Shown here piece after piece: positions 22,089 through 34,189 of a stretch of DNA of 64,000 nt. The position numbers and the translations under genes are program-made. This DNA is from Triatoma infestans (lineage: Eukaryota; Arthropoda; Insecta; Hemiptera; Reduviidae). Where the stretch lies: positions 1 through 64,000 of the forward strand of contig JAAEAF010000100.1 of the NCBI GenBank assembly GCA_011037195.1, read 5' to 3'. The notes beneath the pieces are model-generated. The model was not told the DNA's origin, made no database searches, and was given only the letters and a program-made list of their open reading frames with translations. Numbering within the stretch: position 1 is the first letter of the stretch; the number at the start of each line of letters is the position of its first letter.

Positions 22089-22168
22089 TTTTGGACTGCT
22101 AAAAACTCGATATCGAAAGTTTGACACGATTACAATACTTCCTCTTACTAGGCGTAAGGGAAAGTAAA
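21230..22168 (+). mobile_element. HINE-like element, full length, plus orientation
   Basis: TCTGGTGTGAAACACTCAC and ACTTTCTCTTACTCC mark the start. Unit cores lie at about 21362, 21643 and 21929. A CA tract lies at 22047-22085. The end stem-loop is CTTACTAGGCGTAAGG followed by GAAAGT. The CA slot is followed by a small deletion that removed most of the GAGACCATTTGC block. Confidence 0.85.
22047..22085. repeat. (CA)n microsatellite inside a HINE-like copy
   Basis: A pure CA tract in the usual slot after GAGCTATGCTGTTCACATAC. Confidence 0.9.
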
Positions 22169-22330
22169 AAATTATATATATATATACATACATATTTCAT
22201 AAAGTCGCAATTTTGGTTGATGGATTTTGATCAAACCTTTCCAAATTACCTAGTTTTGAGCTTCCTACAATTATTCATTTTTCGACACTTTGTTCAAACA
22301 CAAACACAATAAGAGACCCATTCCAACAAT
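22169..22330 (+). repeat. HINE-like 3' fragment, second subfamily
   Basis: AAAGTCGCAATTTTGGTTGATGGATTTTG, GAGCTTCCTACAATTATTC and CAAACACAAACAC follow the order of the second subfamily directly after a first-subfamily copy. Confidence 0.55.
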
Positions 22331-22822
22331 CGTCAATATTTTAATTCCATTTTAGCAATAATGATAAGGATTCCAAATATAACTCCATTTGGTACAGATA
22401 AAAGTTACTTTCAACTCGTTGTATTAAAAGCTGTTACTGATGAACGCACCATGAAGTTGTTGAAATTATTTTGAGCTGTATAAGTTGTTACCTTCTGTAA
22501 AACGTTACTAGCATTACAACTTCATTGCAATCACCCCTTTTACACTTACCCCCAACAGTACCAGCATATTATTTATATTATTTGAACGAACTAAGATATC
22601 GTTCACTGAATACTAAACAGTATCAATTCAGTCTTTACTTTCAATCTTTCACACTAGTTCCTCTTGCTTTTGTTCTCACTTGAACAAATTTCCAGCAATA
22701 TTCATATTTATATGGAAAGTACTTAAAAGTATTCTATACATTCATTCAAAATATTTTTCATTTCAAATCATTTTCGTTTTTAAAACAAAATAAAGATTCA
22801 ACTAAACTAAAGTAAAATAAAA

Positions 22823-23270
22823 TCTGGTGTGAAACCATAACCTGACTTTTACTTTCTTTAAATAATACAATTTAATCAAGAAATTTTCTTTAAAAATTGC
22901 AACGTTACAATGTTTAGTTGGGCTGGCCATAAAAATGGTGGTTGGGATTTTACTTGTATACCTGTGCGCCCTTATGTGGAGCGCTCTATGTCAAAACCGA
23001 GAAAGTTTGTGCAAATTTAAATTTAAACTAACTGACATTTAAACTAACCTCCAATACTCCTATAAAATCAAACTCGTTCAAGAAAAAAAAAAAATGATAC
23101 ATTCATATCTGTGCAGCTAGTATTCCAAGTTTAAAGAAAATCGTTATAACCGTTTTTTGCGAAAATCAAGAAAAACTAAAAAAAAAAAAAAATCAATAAA
23201 TTCGCACAGTTTGATGGATTTTGCCTGAAATCTTCGTAGTGGTTATATTCGTAGCAAAGTGATTATTATA
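22823..23270 (+). repeat. HINE-like repeat, partial, plus orientation
   Basis: TCTGGTGTGAAACCATAAC opens the copy. CCAAGTTTAAAGAAAATCG and GATGGATTTTGCCTG close it near 23230. The C-rich block and the 3' stem-loop are missing. Confidence 0.65.
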
Positions 23271-25690
23271 TTACTCCCTGAACAAAGCAGTTATAATTCT
23301 TTTATTGATCTCCTGCCACAGATTATTAGTGGAATTAACTTGAGACCAAGATAGGTAGGTAATCAATTCAGTAACTCTCTTGGAGACATGAGAACAAATT
23401 CTCTGCCGGGAAGGGACAATGTTTCCTTCACTTACTGTAGATCAAAGATACTGCCCTTTGCAGAGAATGTATGCCATTTTCAATGAAGCTATGTCACGTG
23501 CTAACATATCATCTGCCGCATATATGATGCCAGAAGCATGAAAACCGTGTACGCCTTCCAGGGTATGATTGTAAAGGTACGTACACTATACTAAACTAAA
23601 TAACTGCCATTTTTATTAATTAAATAAACTAAAAAGTTCTGATCTAAATTTATTTTTTATTTTTATAAATTATACTTAGATGCAGTAATGGGTTTGTATA
23701 AATAAAGAGGGGGGGGGGAAGATAAACGGAAATGCAAGACGACTACTTAGCGGAAGTTATTTAGTCACGAAATCCGGCAGTTAAGTAAAAATAAAATGTT
23801 AAGAAGGGGAATAAGGGTTTCAGTATTCATGTAAAAATTACCTGGGAAAGGTTTGAGGGTCAAAGAGCGATGAAAGTCAGTCGTTATATCCGGAAAACAC
23901 GCCATCTGAGGAGAGAAGCTCAACAGTGCTGGAATTACCTGGTGACTCGGGGGAGTCTTGCAATAGTATCATATAAGTTATTACTCAATTTCCCCCACCT
24001 ACAATTGTTTTTTTTTTTTAACGAAAATAGAAATGTTTTAGTAAACTTTATGTATTTTCTTTTAATGTAATATAGCACTTAGTTAAGTAGAGAAAGTTTT
24101 ATTACTTAAATATAGTATAAGTTATGTAAAATAATTATTACTATTTATGTATTTAGTTACAGTATAAATGATGATCATTATACCAAGAACTAAATAAAAT
24201 CGTTGATGAGTCAGCTTAAGACTCAGCTGCGCTTATCATTCTGTTTGCGGAGTTCAGCTTTACAGTTTGCTGCTAATCCAATTTTATCCAACTAATTCTT
24301 CAGCGGAATCGCTCAAACAGATCAAATCTAACTGCTCGTTCAATGAGAAAGAGTCAGTCACTTGGCTAAGAAGTAACTCCTCTAATCAACTAATGTTAAA
24401 TGATGGCTAAACGCAAAATTAGTCCTCAAAAATTGTGATCCTGAAAAAGCTAAAGTACTTTGCAGAGCAATAATCTGCAGGATATCGCTCGCCCAAATAC
24501 TGCACAATCAATCGCTTGTTTGAGTCAAAACAAATGTTAAAAACTGGCTCACACTTCAAGACAATAAATGTTTTACTGCTGACATAAAAAACAAATCTGT
24601 AGATGGGACCCAAATATAGGGGGGAGGTTAGAAGAATAGGTAAATTTAATACACCACATTAAAATTATCACTACTTGTCTTTTTTTATTTATGAATGACC
24701 TTCGTATAACCTATATGATGAACCAGAAACCATATAATTGTGAATTGCAGTAAGTTTTGGCAACTGTCGAGACTGTTGAACATGTTGGTTGTAACCAATG
24801 GCTATAAGTTTAGAGGTTAGTAGAGAACAGTGCAGTTGTAGTCATACAGCAGTACCAACACAACTGAGGTAAAGACCACACCATAGTCGGCACAGGCATA
24901 CACACTCCTATCTCTCTCCCTCTTCTCAAGAGAGATGTGGGTCCAATGGAGGCGGTAGCAATCCACAGAGTAATAATGATGAGGTACTAGTCTGACATGA
25001 CAGTAGGGAGGATTCATCTAATGGTAATGTTAGTTACCGTCAGTTACTATACTGTTGCTCACTGACATGTGTCTGTGTATGTCTATGTGGTGTGTGTGTG
25101 AGAGAGAGAGAAGAGAGAGAGAAACCAACAGAGAGAAACCTGGCATGATATAAGGGCAGTATACTGTACACCTGAGCAGAAATGTCCACCAGTGTATACA
25201 TATATGTCTGATCTCACGCCGTACTGTATTATACACTAGAGAACATAATCATTAATTTAGTTATATAACATAATTTGCATAATCAAAGGTTCATTAGTGC
25301 GATGATATTACAGTAAATCTAACGTTACCCACTTAATAACTAATTAATGCGGAATATATTTTTATTTTCTTACATTTTAATTGTCATTGCTACCACTAAC
25401 TATAAAATGGTGGCGTTAGACATAGTAACAATAAAAAAATTTGGAATTAAATGGGACCAGGACGCATTAATAATAAAATTATTCCTGATTATTGCATTTT
25501 AAAACTAAGATACAGGAACCAAAATAATTTTTCTGTTTATTAAGATTTATAATGTTTCTGTGCATTAACTACAATTATTTACAAGTTTTAAATGTCTTAG
25601 TCTGCTATAACCTATCACACTGTTTTTATGTTTAGTTCCACAAATGGTCTGTAGAATAGCCCTCTGACTATTTCCTTAAGAACAAAAAAA
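23271..25690. other. Stretch without recognised gene
   Basis: Includes a more balanced segment at about 23300-23580 and a purine-rich GA tract near 25100-25130 on the plus strand. Minus-strand frames at 24817-25236 are low-complexity Tyr- and Ser-rich peptides with no known family. Confidence 0.35.
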
Positions 25691-25691
25691 A

Positions 25692-25754
25692 AAAATCTGC
25701 TGTGAAACACTCACACAACTCTCTCTTAATACAATTGGCATAGCTATTTTTGAG
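25692..25754 (+). repeat. HINE-like 5' terminus, split by a non-LTR fragment
   Basis: TCTGCTGTGAAACACTCAC then CTCTCTCTTAATAC marks the start of a copy cut after about 60 bp. Confidence 0.7.
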
Positions 25755-26221
25755 GGCAAAAGAGCCACCCCACCAGTGGCCAAGTGACTGCTCACCTACA
25801 GCACCCTTACCAGATTAGATCTCTGAGAACTCTCAGGATCTGGGAAGGTTCTAGGCAGGGTATATCTTCCAACGCTTGGCAACTACCCTTGCTTCCGAAT
25901 CTTCTCTGAATGAAAGCGTCGCAATCCTTAGGAGGTGTATTGGAGTCAACTCCTCTCTCCACAGACTCAGCAGGTACTATCTTATTCTAGGCCCACTTCT
26001 TCAGGTGTTCCCCGAGTCTACAATATCCCGTGAGGAAACACGTCAGCATGCAAAGCCTGTTTTTACTTAGACTGATGTTACGCTCGAGATCTTTTCTAGT
26101 TATAACCCCCAGAATGGTCTCAAACTTAATTCAGTCCGGAGTAAGGTTTTCAAGAGCCGTACTCTCTATACTTGTTCCTCATTTCTATGCTCTTCCAGGA
26201 GATACTGGTCACTTATCCTAA
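25755..26221 (-). pseudogene. Non-LTR ORF2 C-terminal fragment, minus strand
   Basis: On the minus strand scattered frames read FLTGYCRLGEHLKK and LEPSQILRVLRDLIW, matching the LTGHCRLxxHL and ILRFLRDL blocks of the R1/I-type tail. Stops and frameshifts are many. It lies inside a HINE-like copy whose 3' end follows immediately. Confidence 0.55.
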
Positions 26222-26382
26222 AAAAAGAGTTTCCGCTCAGTAAAGGGAAGTACAGTTCTAAAAACCACTTTTTTGGTCTCAAGGGATCTCAAAAACTAAT
26301 TAGTATATCCGGTGCAACTCGATATGGAAAATTTGGCACGATTGTAATACTTCCTCTTCACCAGCACTAAGAGAAAGCAAAA
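26222..26382 (+). repeat. HINE-like 3' module after the non-LTR fragment
   Basis: AAAAACCACTTTTTTGGTCTC, CGATATGGAAAATTTGGCACG, TACTTCCTCTTCACCAG and ACTAAGAGAAAG form the end of the copy that began at 25692. Confidence 0.7.
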
Positions 26383-26469
26383 AGTAATACGTCAATAAAT
26401 TTACCAAATTAAAGAAACTTAGTTTATCAAATTTAACGAAACTTAGTAGCACCATCTTCGAGAATGATT

Positions 26470-27362
26470 GGCTGCTGGTAAGTGGATGTATTGCGAACTT
26501 CGTCAAATTTTGGTAATTGAATTTTCACCAGAAGCTGGGTCCTCAATACGTATAAAATGTAATGAATTAATGGAATGTGTGTTTGAAACAAAATATCTCA
26601 AGAAATTGCAGGACTACCTCATAAACTAGATATATAAAATTCATGTACCATCAATGCATCTCATATTAAGGTTTGCGATCAAAATTCGTCAAGCGGAAGT
26701 GCGAATTTATTGATTTTTTTTTTGCAGTTTTCCTTCTTAAATGTCTTTCAACTGCGCCATACGAATCTACAAACATAAAGAAATTAATTTTTTTTCGAAA
26801 CATTTTTCCAGGAAAATATGTTTTTTGGAAAGTCTAGAAAAGACTGCAACATTAAATTTTTCTCTAAAGTTATATTTCAGTATAAGAAATGGTTCCACTG
26901 ATTATAGAAAATGAAGATATTACAAACGCATTGCTAGAATTCCAAATTTGAAGAAGATTGATTTTTAAACGAATATAAAATTTTAAAGAAAAGGTTTCTG
27001 GGTTTTTGGATTTTTTTCGAAAGGGGGGCATCAATTTTCCGTTAACATGAAATGATTACTAAACAGGTATAAATCTATCACTTTTATTTGAAATATTTGG
27101 CCAGGGAAAATGGAATTTAAGGGTGTTGTAGGGAATCTGTGCATTGTGATTAAATGTAAAGGCTGGTGCGAAGCTTTGCTATGAGGTGGAGGCATAGAGC
27201 GCTATTAGGTAAACAAATATATTCCCTAACACTTTCATAATAAGTACAAGTTCAACTAATGTTCAACAAACATCGCCATCAATGAAAATTTATCATTTTA
27301 TAGGTAGAAAATTCTATTAAAAGGAGTAAGAGAAAGTCGTGTGAGTGTTTCACACCAGATTT
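26470..27362 (-). mobile_element. HINE-like element, near full length, minus orientation
   Basis: This starts at the decayed 3' side (GTATTGCGAACTTCGTC then TTCACCAGAAGC). The core AAGCGGAAGTGCG lies at about 26690. It ends in a well-kept 5' terminus, AGGAGTAAGAGAAAGTCGTG then AGTGTTTCACACCAGA, before a T run. It faces the plus copy at 25692-26382 tail to tail. Confidence 0.75.
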
Positions 27363-27819
27363 TTTTTTTCTATTTTTAAATAAAAAATAAATTTATTAAC
27401 TTATATCTCAAATAAATTTCTTTCTTAAGAAACAATAAATAATATTAAAGAATAAGCTAAATCTCACTTAAAAGTCTTTTTGGTGAGGGGGGGAGGTATG
27501 AAAATAAATAGTGGTAGACTCAACAACTCTGACTTAATACTGTTGAATAAAATGTTTAGAGCTTGCCACTCCCAGGGGGGTGGGGGTGGAGGCCAAAATG
27601 GTAAGCTGCCGGTTGTATTGGTGGCTGTCAAAATATCTGATTTATAACCAGTGACGAGATCAATCATTTCAGCATCCTTCAGCATCTCTTCTTACACCAA
27701 ACTAATGCCAACAGCTTACCACACACTTTTCCCACTTTACACCTTTAAATTACATTTCTACCTAGATTTATACTTTTACAAACTGTCTCTTTTTGGTTAT
27801 ATATAAACAAAAAATTCTA
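27363..27819. other. No recognised gene
   Basis: Contains runs of C and G around 27487 and 27575-27600. Nothing assignable. Confidence 0.35.
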
Positions 27820-27945
27820 TTATTTCTCCTAGCAAGAATATCTCAAAAACGAAAAGTCACATGTAGATCAAACATGGTATTCCATTTAGTTACTACCACC
27901 GCATCAGACATGAAGATTTCCGGCCGAAATGTCTGCCAAGACTTT
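27820..27945 (-). repeat. HINE-like fragment, minus orientation, second subfamily
   Basis: TCTCAAAAACGAAAAGTCAC, AAACATGGTATTCCATTTAG and a block ending in GATTTCCGGCCGAAAT correspond to the second-subfamily segment next to the microsatellite slot. Confidence 0.55.
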
Positions 27946-28139
27946 TCATCTAATCTAAGAACTCGGGATTATCCCTATTAGAGAAAAAGGTAACCTTTAG
28001 TCCATCGTAAATCCATTGTGACATTCCGAATAAATACTTCTTTCACAATAGATTGTGAAATAAGATTGGATCCCTTTTGAAAAAAAAGTCTGTCTGTTTT
28101 GTCTGTCATTGACCCCATTGGAGGTGGACTAGCCGCTAC

Positions 28140-28245
28140 TTCAGAGTCTCAAAATTTGGCCTATCACCGGACAGTGAACTGTAGAGGCTCCTAGGAGGAA
28201 AAAATCCAAGGGCAGCAGTGCTGGAACTTCGTGTTTCTACAACAG
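28140..28245 (-). repeat. SINE body fragment, minus orientation
   Basis: CACCGGACAGTGAACTG, AGAGGCTCCTAGGAGGAAAA and GGCAGCAGTGCTGGAAC match the body of the SINEs at 53160 and 54671. The tRNA-related head and the 3' tail are lost. Confidence 0.6.
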
Positions 28246-29509
28246 AACTAATTCCCTTCCTCTCTATTTTAAGGTTCGAGTGTTTGCTTAGATTATGAGA
28301 AAAAAACTCATTTGTTTCCATGTAAATCATTTCACAATAGCCTCAAGTGCGATTTGCCAGACGGCGGAGGGGAGTAGTCAGCACTCCTCGATTCCCAGTA
28401 GTTTTTTAGTTGTAGCCTTTGTTATCAGGTAAAGCCCTTTCTTACCATTTTTTTTCTCAATTCTAACGACAAGATTATGTGGTAAAACTAAGGTAAGGCA
28501 GGAGTTTATTGGAGAAAAACTACCAAGTAGGAAACATCCAGCAATGATTATCCAACCTAGTTGACAATATCTTTACAATTATAATGTCAACCGTGGCAGA
28601 CGAAATATTAATAATTTCCTTGGGGACATAATAAAGGTTAAATAAAGATGAATCCGAAGAAATCCTTTCATAAAAAAGCCAAAATAATGAAAGAAAAAGA
28701 ACCTACTAGGATCTTATTATTGAAATAATGTAACGCTCACTTACCAGCTCTAGTCCTCATCTCTTCACTGCCACTTCACATTTTCTTGAATGTCTTTTGA
28801 ATTTATTTTTGTGTTTCTTCTATTCATCGTTACTCTTCTCAGCACACAATGGACTACTCTATACACTCGTAGATAATTAAAAAAAGAAAGAAAAAGAATA
28901 CGAGGGATGAGTTAACTTCAATAATGATAAGAATAGAACAGAATTAACATGTAACTTACCCAGTTAAGAGGAAGGTTAAGATGTAACCTTCTCTCAAACA
29001 AAAATATGCTTTATTATTGACTAACCTTACTCCATTCATTCAAACAAAAAAGAACTTTTTTTTTATTAAAATGTAAACAAATACAAATAAAAGAAGCCAC
29101 TTTTAGTTTACATTAATTATTTTATTATAAACAAAAATCTTAAAAATAAAAACATTCATTTCCGAAATAATTTTAAAATTGTAACAGCAAAGAAGTAAAA
29201 AGTTATCTTTTCCTGTTTCACTAATTTCTATGGGAAACAGTGAGAGGTAGCTTTTTAATATCAGTCACTGGAAGGGGGGGGCGCTCTTTAGAAATGGCTT
29301 GATTAAAGAAATGTTTTTCCATTTTGCGTGCAGATAATGTTTTCTCATTTAACTTAAAAACCTTATGCATATAGACAGTGGAAAATTGATTAAACAGTTA
29401 TTAATAATTACATAGATTCATGGTCAAAATTATTAACAAAAAGAAAAAAATTATCTCCATTGAATTGATTAACAGAATCGATCTCATTCTTTGGTAGAAA
29501 CGCGAGCTG
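28246..29509. other. No recognised gene
   Basis: AT-rich sequence with a run of G at about 29273-29281. No TE protein or RNA recognised. Confidence 0.35.
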
Positions 29510-29620
29510 TGAAACACTCAAATGACTTTTTACTTTCACTAACTCGTAGTAAGAGATACCTAAGCTTTTCTATACAATACTATTTCAATACAATATATGC
29601 AGTACCACCTATAGAATATT
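29510..29620 (+). repeat. HINE-like 5' fragment, plus orientation
   Basis: GCTGTGAAACACTCAAATG and ACTTTCACTAACTCG form a decayed 5' terminus. It passes directly into minus-orientation sequence of the same family. Confidence 0.5.
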
Positions 29621-30053
29621 GATGTACGTCAGAAATATTGCTAGAATTCCTAGTTTAAAGAAAATCGGATAACTAGAAATGTGAATTAACAGAATAGGTT
29701 GGAGTTTTTTGGAATTTTTTTGAAAACCACTCTAATGATTTCCTTTAAATTTGGAATGCTAACTGAACAGATATAAACTTATCACTTTTATTTGAGACAT
29801 TTTTCCGAGAACATTTATTTTAGGAAGTCTTTTCTTGGAATCTGTGCCATTACAATTTAAATTTTATTTAAATTAGTGTAATTTTGGGCTTCTCTTTTGG
29901 ATTACAGTGTAAACATATTATGTTTCTACCTGCCAAAGGTCTTAGTCAACAAGTGTCCCTTCTATCCATTATATTTATGTTAGACATGAAATATGAAATA
30001 AGAAATTGCGCTTTTAATAATTATATCGTCGTGTACGTGTTTCACACCAGATT
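29621..30053 (-). repeat. HINE-like repeat, minus orientation, 5' half
   Basis: CTAGTTTAAAGAAAATCGG, GATTTCCTTTAAATTTGG and CACTTTTATTTGAGACATTT are followed by the 5' terminus GTGTTTCACACCAGATTTTTT. Confidence 0.7.
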
Positions 30054-30094
30054 TTTTACTCAATCAGTAGCATCCTTAAGAGAAGAGAAATGTC

Positions 30095-30420
30095 CAAGAA
30101 AACCAAACGGTGTATAGGTCGACGTTTCTTCCCATACTCACATACTCAGCAGAATCCTGGACATTAAATAAAAGAAAAGTCAGCTGGAGTCTACTGGGAT
30201 GAAATATTTGAGAAAGATTTAGGATAAGACCAGGCAAGACAGAACAGGCAACAGACAGTAAGGGCCAGCCTTGGAGTTCAACTAGTAGAAGGAGTTTAGA
30301 TTACGTTGGTTTGGGCATGTGTACGTATGAGTTCCAAAAGGACAGCTGCAATGGCAATGGACAAAGAGTGAGAAGCTGACAGCAGATAAAATAGTAAGGT
30401 GGTGTGAAGGAAAGCGTGTG
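30095..30420 (+). pseudogene. Non-LTR RT C-terminal fragment (RTE/Jockey-like)
   Basis: Frames on the plus strand read FLPILTYSAESWTLNKRKVS, then EMKYLRKI after a shift, then an Arg/Asp-rich stretch, then RWFGHV. This order (FLPTLTYGAETW, EMKFLRK, RWFGHVxRM) is the classic connection domain at the C-terminus of RTE- and Jockey-like reverse transcriptases. It differs from the R1/I-type fragments elsewhere in the window, so a second non-LTR lineage is present. Stops and frameshifts show it is inactive. No endonuclease or catalytic RT core is present upstream. Confidence 0.65.
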
Positions 30421-30755
30421 TAAAGTGAGGAACTTCATGGAGGAAAAGAAAAATGCTGGTGGAGGATACAGAAGTATGCAGGAAGTTGTAAAGGAAGAAA
30501 ATGTCACATCACAAGACAATAGACCAGGCTTACCATTATGGTGTTTATGATGAATAGTTAGACTTTCATTACATGTAAATAAAGATGGTGGACATATGTG
30601 ACACGGTTTACCTGAAGTGAAAATTAGCAAAGCTTCAAACGGCAGTTTAAATTTAGGCCCAACTCCGATTAGGTCCTCTATAATCCTCTAAAAATCAATT
30701 CTTTCAAAAATGTTTCTAATAAAATCTGTTTAACAAGTAGTCTAAGTTTAAAAAG

Positions 30756-30988
30756 AGGGGAGTAACACAGTGGCAGCGTGCTGTTCTAGCAACGCGGAGG
30801 CCCCGGGGTCGAGTCTAGCAGTGCTGCCCTTAGATTTTCTCTTCCTAGGAGCCTCTACAGCTCACTAGGATGGACAATGTTGTCTGTAACAAAAGAACAT
30901 TGTCCTGAGCCAGGCATTATCCTGAGAAGGCTCCGGACGCCCATGACCATAGACAGAAGTTGACCCGCGTAATCAAATTAAAAAAAAA
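30756..30988 (+). mobile_element. tRNA-derived SINE, plus orientation
   Basis: The head GAGTAACACAGTGGCAGCGTG carries an A-box-like stretch and CCCCGGGGTCGAGTC a B-box-like stretch, the two parts of a pol III promoter. The body has CTTCCTAGGAGCCTCTACAG, GAGAAGGCTCCGGACGCCCA and TGACCATAGAC. The end is ATCAAATTAAAAAAAAAGA. Two other copies, at 53160-53392 and 54671-54888, share head and body. Confidence 0.8.
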
Positions 30989-30999
30989 GAGCCATGTTT

Positions 31000-31478
31000 C
31001 AAGAAATTCAATAAACCTAGAAACCTATATTATGAAATGCACATCGATTAAACATTTTCTCGAATTCTGGAATTCCTAATGTTTTTAAATGTACCTTATT
31101 ACTGTATGGGTGGAAGAACCAAATATTACAATGAAATGGCACTTCATAAGAAAGCGTAACGTTGATTCTCATCCAGAACTTTTAAAAATTCAATCTTTCT
31201 AGGAAAAAGGTTTCAAATTAAAGTGATAGGTATTTATGCCTATAGATAGTATACGAAGTTTTGAGAAAAATGTTAGAACCATTTTTGAGAGAATCACAAA
31301 AACTGAACAAAATAAAAAATAGTGTTAAATCGCACTGTCGGTTGGTGGATTGCTGGATTTTGACAAAAAAAAACTTCATGATTCAGTTACGGTGGTAATT
31401 AAACGGAATCTAAGTTGGAGCAATTGGCGACTTTAATTTTTCAAAACTTTGACAAGAAGTAAAAGAAAGTAAAAAGAT
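31000..31478 (+). repeat. HINE-like repeat, 3' half, second subfamily
   Basis: A degenerate C-rich segment and the TTATGCCTATAGATAGTATACG block (about 31238) are followed by CGCACTGTCGGTTGGTGGATT and a tail GAAGTAAAAGAAAGTA. The microsatellite slot is deleted. The ATAGATAGTATACGAAG segment here is the likely parent of the minisatellite at 39933. Confidence 0.65.
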
Positions 31479-32416
31479 AATCAATAAAACTAGTAATTAA
31501 AGCATTTTATATACCATTCACTATCAGGTAATGCATGCTCCTATACATAGTGAGTGAATTTTGTGGATGCGCCGAGATCTCTGAAAAAGTGGCCAGCCCA
31601 AATTAAATGATATCCCAACGGTATCACCAGAAGCATACTCAAAAAGTGGCGCAAAAATTCAGTAATGTTCGTAATTCCACCGTCAAACGATTTCCTTCAA
31701 ACTTGAAATTTTAACACCATATTTGATTCTCCTTCAAGTAGGAGTAGGTAATAAGTTATTGAAATAAAATTTGTAAAAAACATGTCTCTCCCAAAATTCA
31801 ACAGAAAACAAAAGATCGATAAGAAGCAAATCGAATCCAGAATTTGTGAATAATATTTTTTCTATATAGGTGAGTGTTTTTGAGGGAAAAAGCAAAAGAA
31901 GCCTAGGGCAATTGGGCGGAAATATTAACGGAAATGAGTAAGAGTAAATGATGGATATTTACTGAGAGTAACTACTTCCCAGCGTTGTTGGATAAATGTC
32001 AGATGTTGTGAAAATCCTTAATGACTACTTTTCAGTAAAAAGGTTGAAATAAAACCATTAGTTCCGGACTAAAATAATTAATCAGCATAAGCAATAACTT
32101 ATATTTATTTTATTAATTAAAACTATCAACAAAGCTCCTCAAAAAGTAACATACTATTATTACTATTAACGTTACTAGATTTAAAATGTGCTCTGAAATG
32201 AGCAAAAGTGGGTAAATCATGAGCTACAATATATGAAATGGATTTCTTCGGTAAAACAAATGTTGAGGTGTGTTTAAGGTATGCAAGCAAGAATGGCACC
32301 TCGGTGGTAGTGGAATAAAAGTGAGTGAATATACATAACACTGGCGCTACCATTGCGGTACGGTACCAAACTAAATCTAAATTGTTGTAGTAGTTCTCTA
32401 GTGGTGGCGGGTGCCT

Positions 32417-32459
<43 letters not shown>

Positions 32460-33108
32460 ATGTTAGAAGGGTGAGTTAGGTACAAGTTAGATAAATTAAG
32501 GTTCCACACAATATACACACTGACGCAACACACACAGAATCCCACTTAGACCACACTTTCCCTTTGTAATTACACTCAAAACAGTGGAAGGATTTAATCA
32601 CTAGCTAGCTTTAAAGGGAACTATGGTAAGTCTAACGCCGAGGTAAGGTTTTACCCGGACAGGTAGATGAAGTGAAGGGTGTATATAAGAGTATACAACC
32701 AAAAGTTGGCACTGAATCAATGGTTTCTAAACTACTACTAACATTCCAACTGTAAAACGTTAATAAACGTCTAAATGCCAAAATTTGGAAGGATCACTTC
32801 AAAATTTAGTGATTTTTTGGACGTCAAAAATTTGTTTTATAATATTTTCAAAAAGTTTAATATGGAATACACATCAAAACAAAGTTTTATTGACAGATTT
32901 CTGCAAATGTTAAAAGTTTTATTTAATGTATTGTATGGCTTATAATAATTGTAGATAATAGTGATGAGGGGTACATGTTGGTTCGCAGCACTCAGGAAGT
33001 AACTGAATATGAATATATATATATTATCTAACAATCCCAAATATGACAGAAGATTCCGAAGTTAGATATTGTCAAGGAAAAGAACCAAAATAATTTTTCC
33101 CAGAGAAA
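31479..33108. other. Stretch without recognised gene
   Basis: Includes a (TA)n tract at about 32418-32448 flanked by TGTGTG. A minus frame at 32126-32545 translates that tract and is not a plausible gene. At 31655-31730 decayed HINE-like words (CAAACGATTTCCTTCAAACTTG) occur. Confidence 0.35.
32418..32460. repeat. (TA)n(TG)n microsatellite
   Basis: A TA tract passing into TGTGTGTGTA. No family block is recognisable beside it. Confidence 0.9.
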
Positions 33109-33580
33109 TCTGGTGTGAATCATTCAGACGACTTTTTCTTACTGCTGTTAAATGACCAATTTTCTTTAAACAACAAATTCTACTATTTGTCCTAACATAA
33201 ATACAGAGATGTCAGGAGGGGAAACAAGTACTTAACCAGGAAGGTAATAGAAGTGATTACATTGTAGTCCCGAGACTCCCAAAAACATTGAATCACCCCA
33301 ATGTAACAGCATTTGAAAATTAAACATTACAAAAATCTAAAAATCAATTTGTTAGGAAAAAAATGTTCGCAAATAAAGTGATGGATTTATATCTGTACTT
33401 TTAGTTTTTCAAGTTTAAAGAAAGTTATACTTGTTTCGAAGAAAATGCTTGAAAAAAAAAAACTCCTCAAAAACCTATTCCACAAAGTCGCACTTCCGGT
33501 TAACCGATTTTCTTCAAATTTGGAATTATAACAATACTTCTAATCTGCATTACACTGTACAGGTGGTAGAATCATATATT
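33109..33580 (+). repeat. HINE-like repeat, 5' part, split by the Ty3-type element
   Basis: TCTGGTGTGAATCATTCAG, TTTCTTACTGCTG and the core CGCACTTCCGGTTAACCG (33489) run up to GGTGGTAGAATCATATATT. There the LTR element begins. The unit resumes after 39830 with AGGAAAGCTAAAC. Confidence 0.75.
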
Positions 33581-33887
33581 TATATGGAGTTGATGAGGAG
33601 AGAAATTGGGACTGATTAATTAGACGAGATATGAAGACACTGTTATAATATGGCTATAAGCTTACATAAACTGCACTGGACTTGTAATGATTTTATAGAA
33701 TAAAGGGTTAGAGTAGAGTTATGTGACACGATGTGATGTATATGGTTGAATCTGATAGCTAGATATCTGTCCAGATCTCTCACTGGCTTATATACAGGTT
33801 CTCCCCACTCTAGCCTGCTTAAGTCAGAGAGTACGAGAGAGAGTCTGTTTTCTCTCGGTCGGGCTTGTGTTCTCTCTTGCATTTACA
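33581..33887 (-). repeat. 3' LTR of the Ty3-type element
   Basis: This shares the order TATATGGAGTTGATGAGGAG, ATGGCTATAAGCTTAC, CTCACTGGCTTATATACAGG and CTCTCGGTCGGGCTTG with 39533-39830. On the minus strand TGTATATAAGCC is a likely TATA box. A purine-rich tract, AGGAGAGGGATG on the minus strand, lies just before it as the polypurine tract. Confidence 0.85.
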
Positions 33888-33939
33888 TCATCCCTCTCCT
33901 GAAGAAATTTTTCACGTGTGAAAAATTTGTGCGTGCTGC

Positions 33940-34115
33940 TAAATGATGTATTTTTGTAGCTCATCTGGTTTGGCTACGTGTTTGTTGTAGCTAGCGTGGA
34001 TTTGTTGAAACTAGCCATGATGATGAAAACTAGCTTATGTAGCAGAAAGCTAGCGATGGTGATGTTGAGAGCTAGCTGGTGATGTTGCAAGCTAGCGATA
34101 ATGATGTCTTCTTGT
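33940..34115 (-). repeat. Degenerate minisatellite around GCTAGC, unit about 24 bp
   Basis: The motif GCTAGC or CTAGC recurs about seven times at spacings of roughly 20-27 bp, each followed by TGATGATG- or GTGATGTTG-like sequence. It lies between the AT-rich region and the 3' LTR. In one minus-strand frame it gives Ala-Ser repeats, but no function is implied. Confidence 0.6.
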
Positions 34116-34189
34116 GTCATATATAAAAAACGAAGGAGAGAGAGGGAAAGAGTGAATTCATGAGTTCGTAGTCCATGGCAGTAATTCAA

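Noticed and set aside
23300..23580. Possible host exon in a more balanced stretch, with a minus-strand peptide near HASGIIYAADDM
   Set aside because: No domain, no supported splice sites and no continuation upstream or downstream.
32126..32545. 139-codon minus-strand frame
   Set aside because: It reads through a TA microsatellite (Tyr-Ile repeats) and has no recognisable domain.
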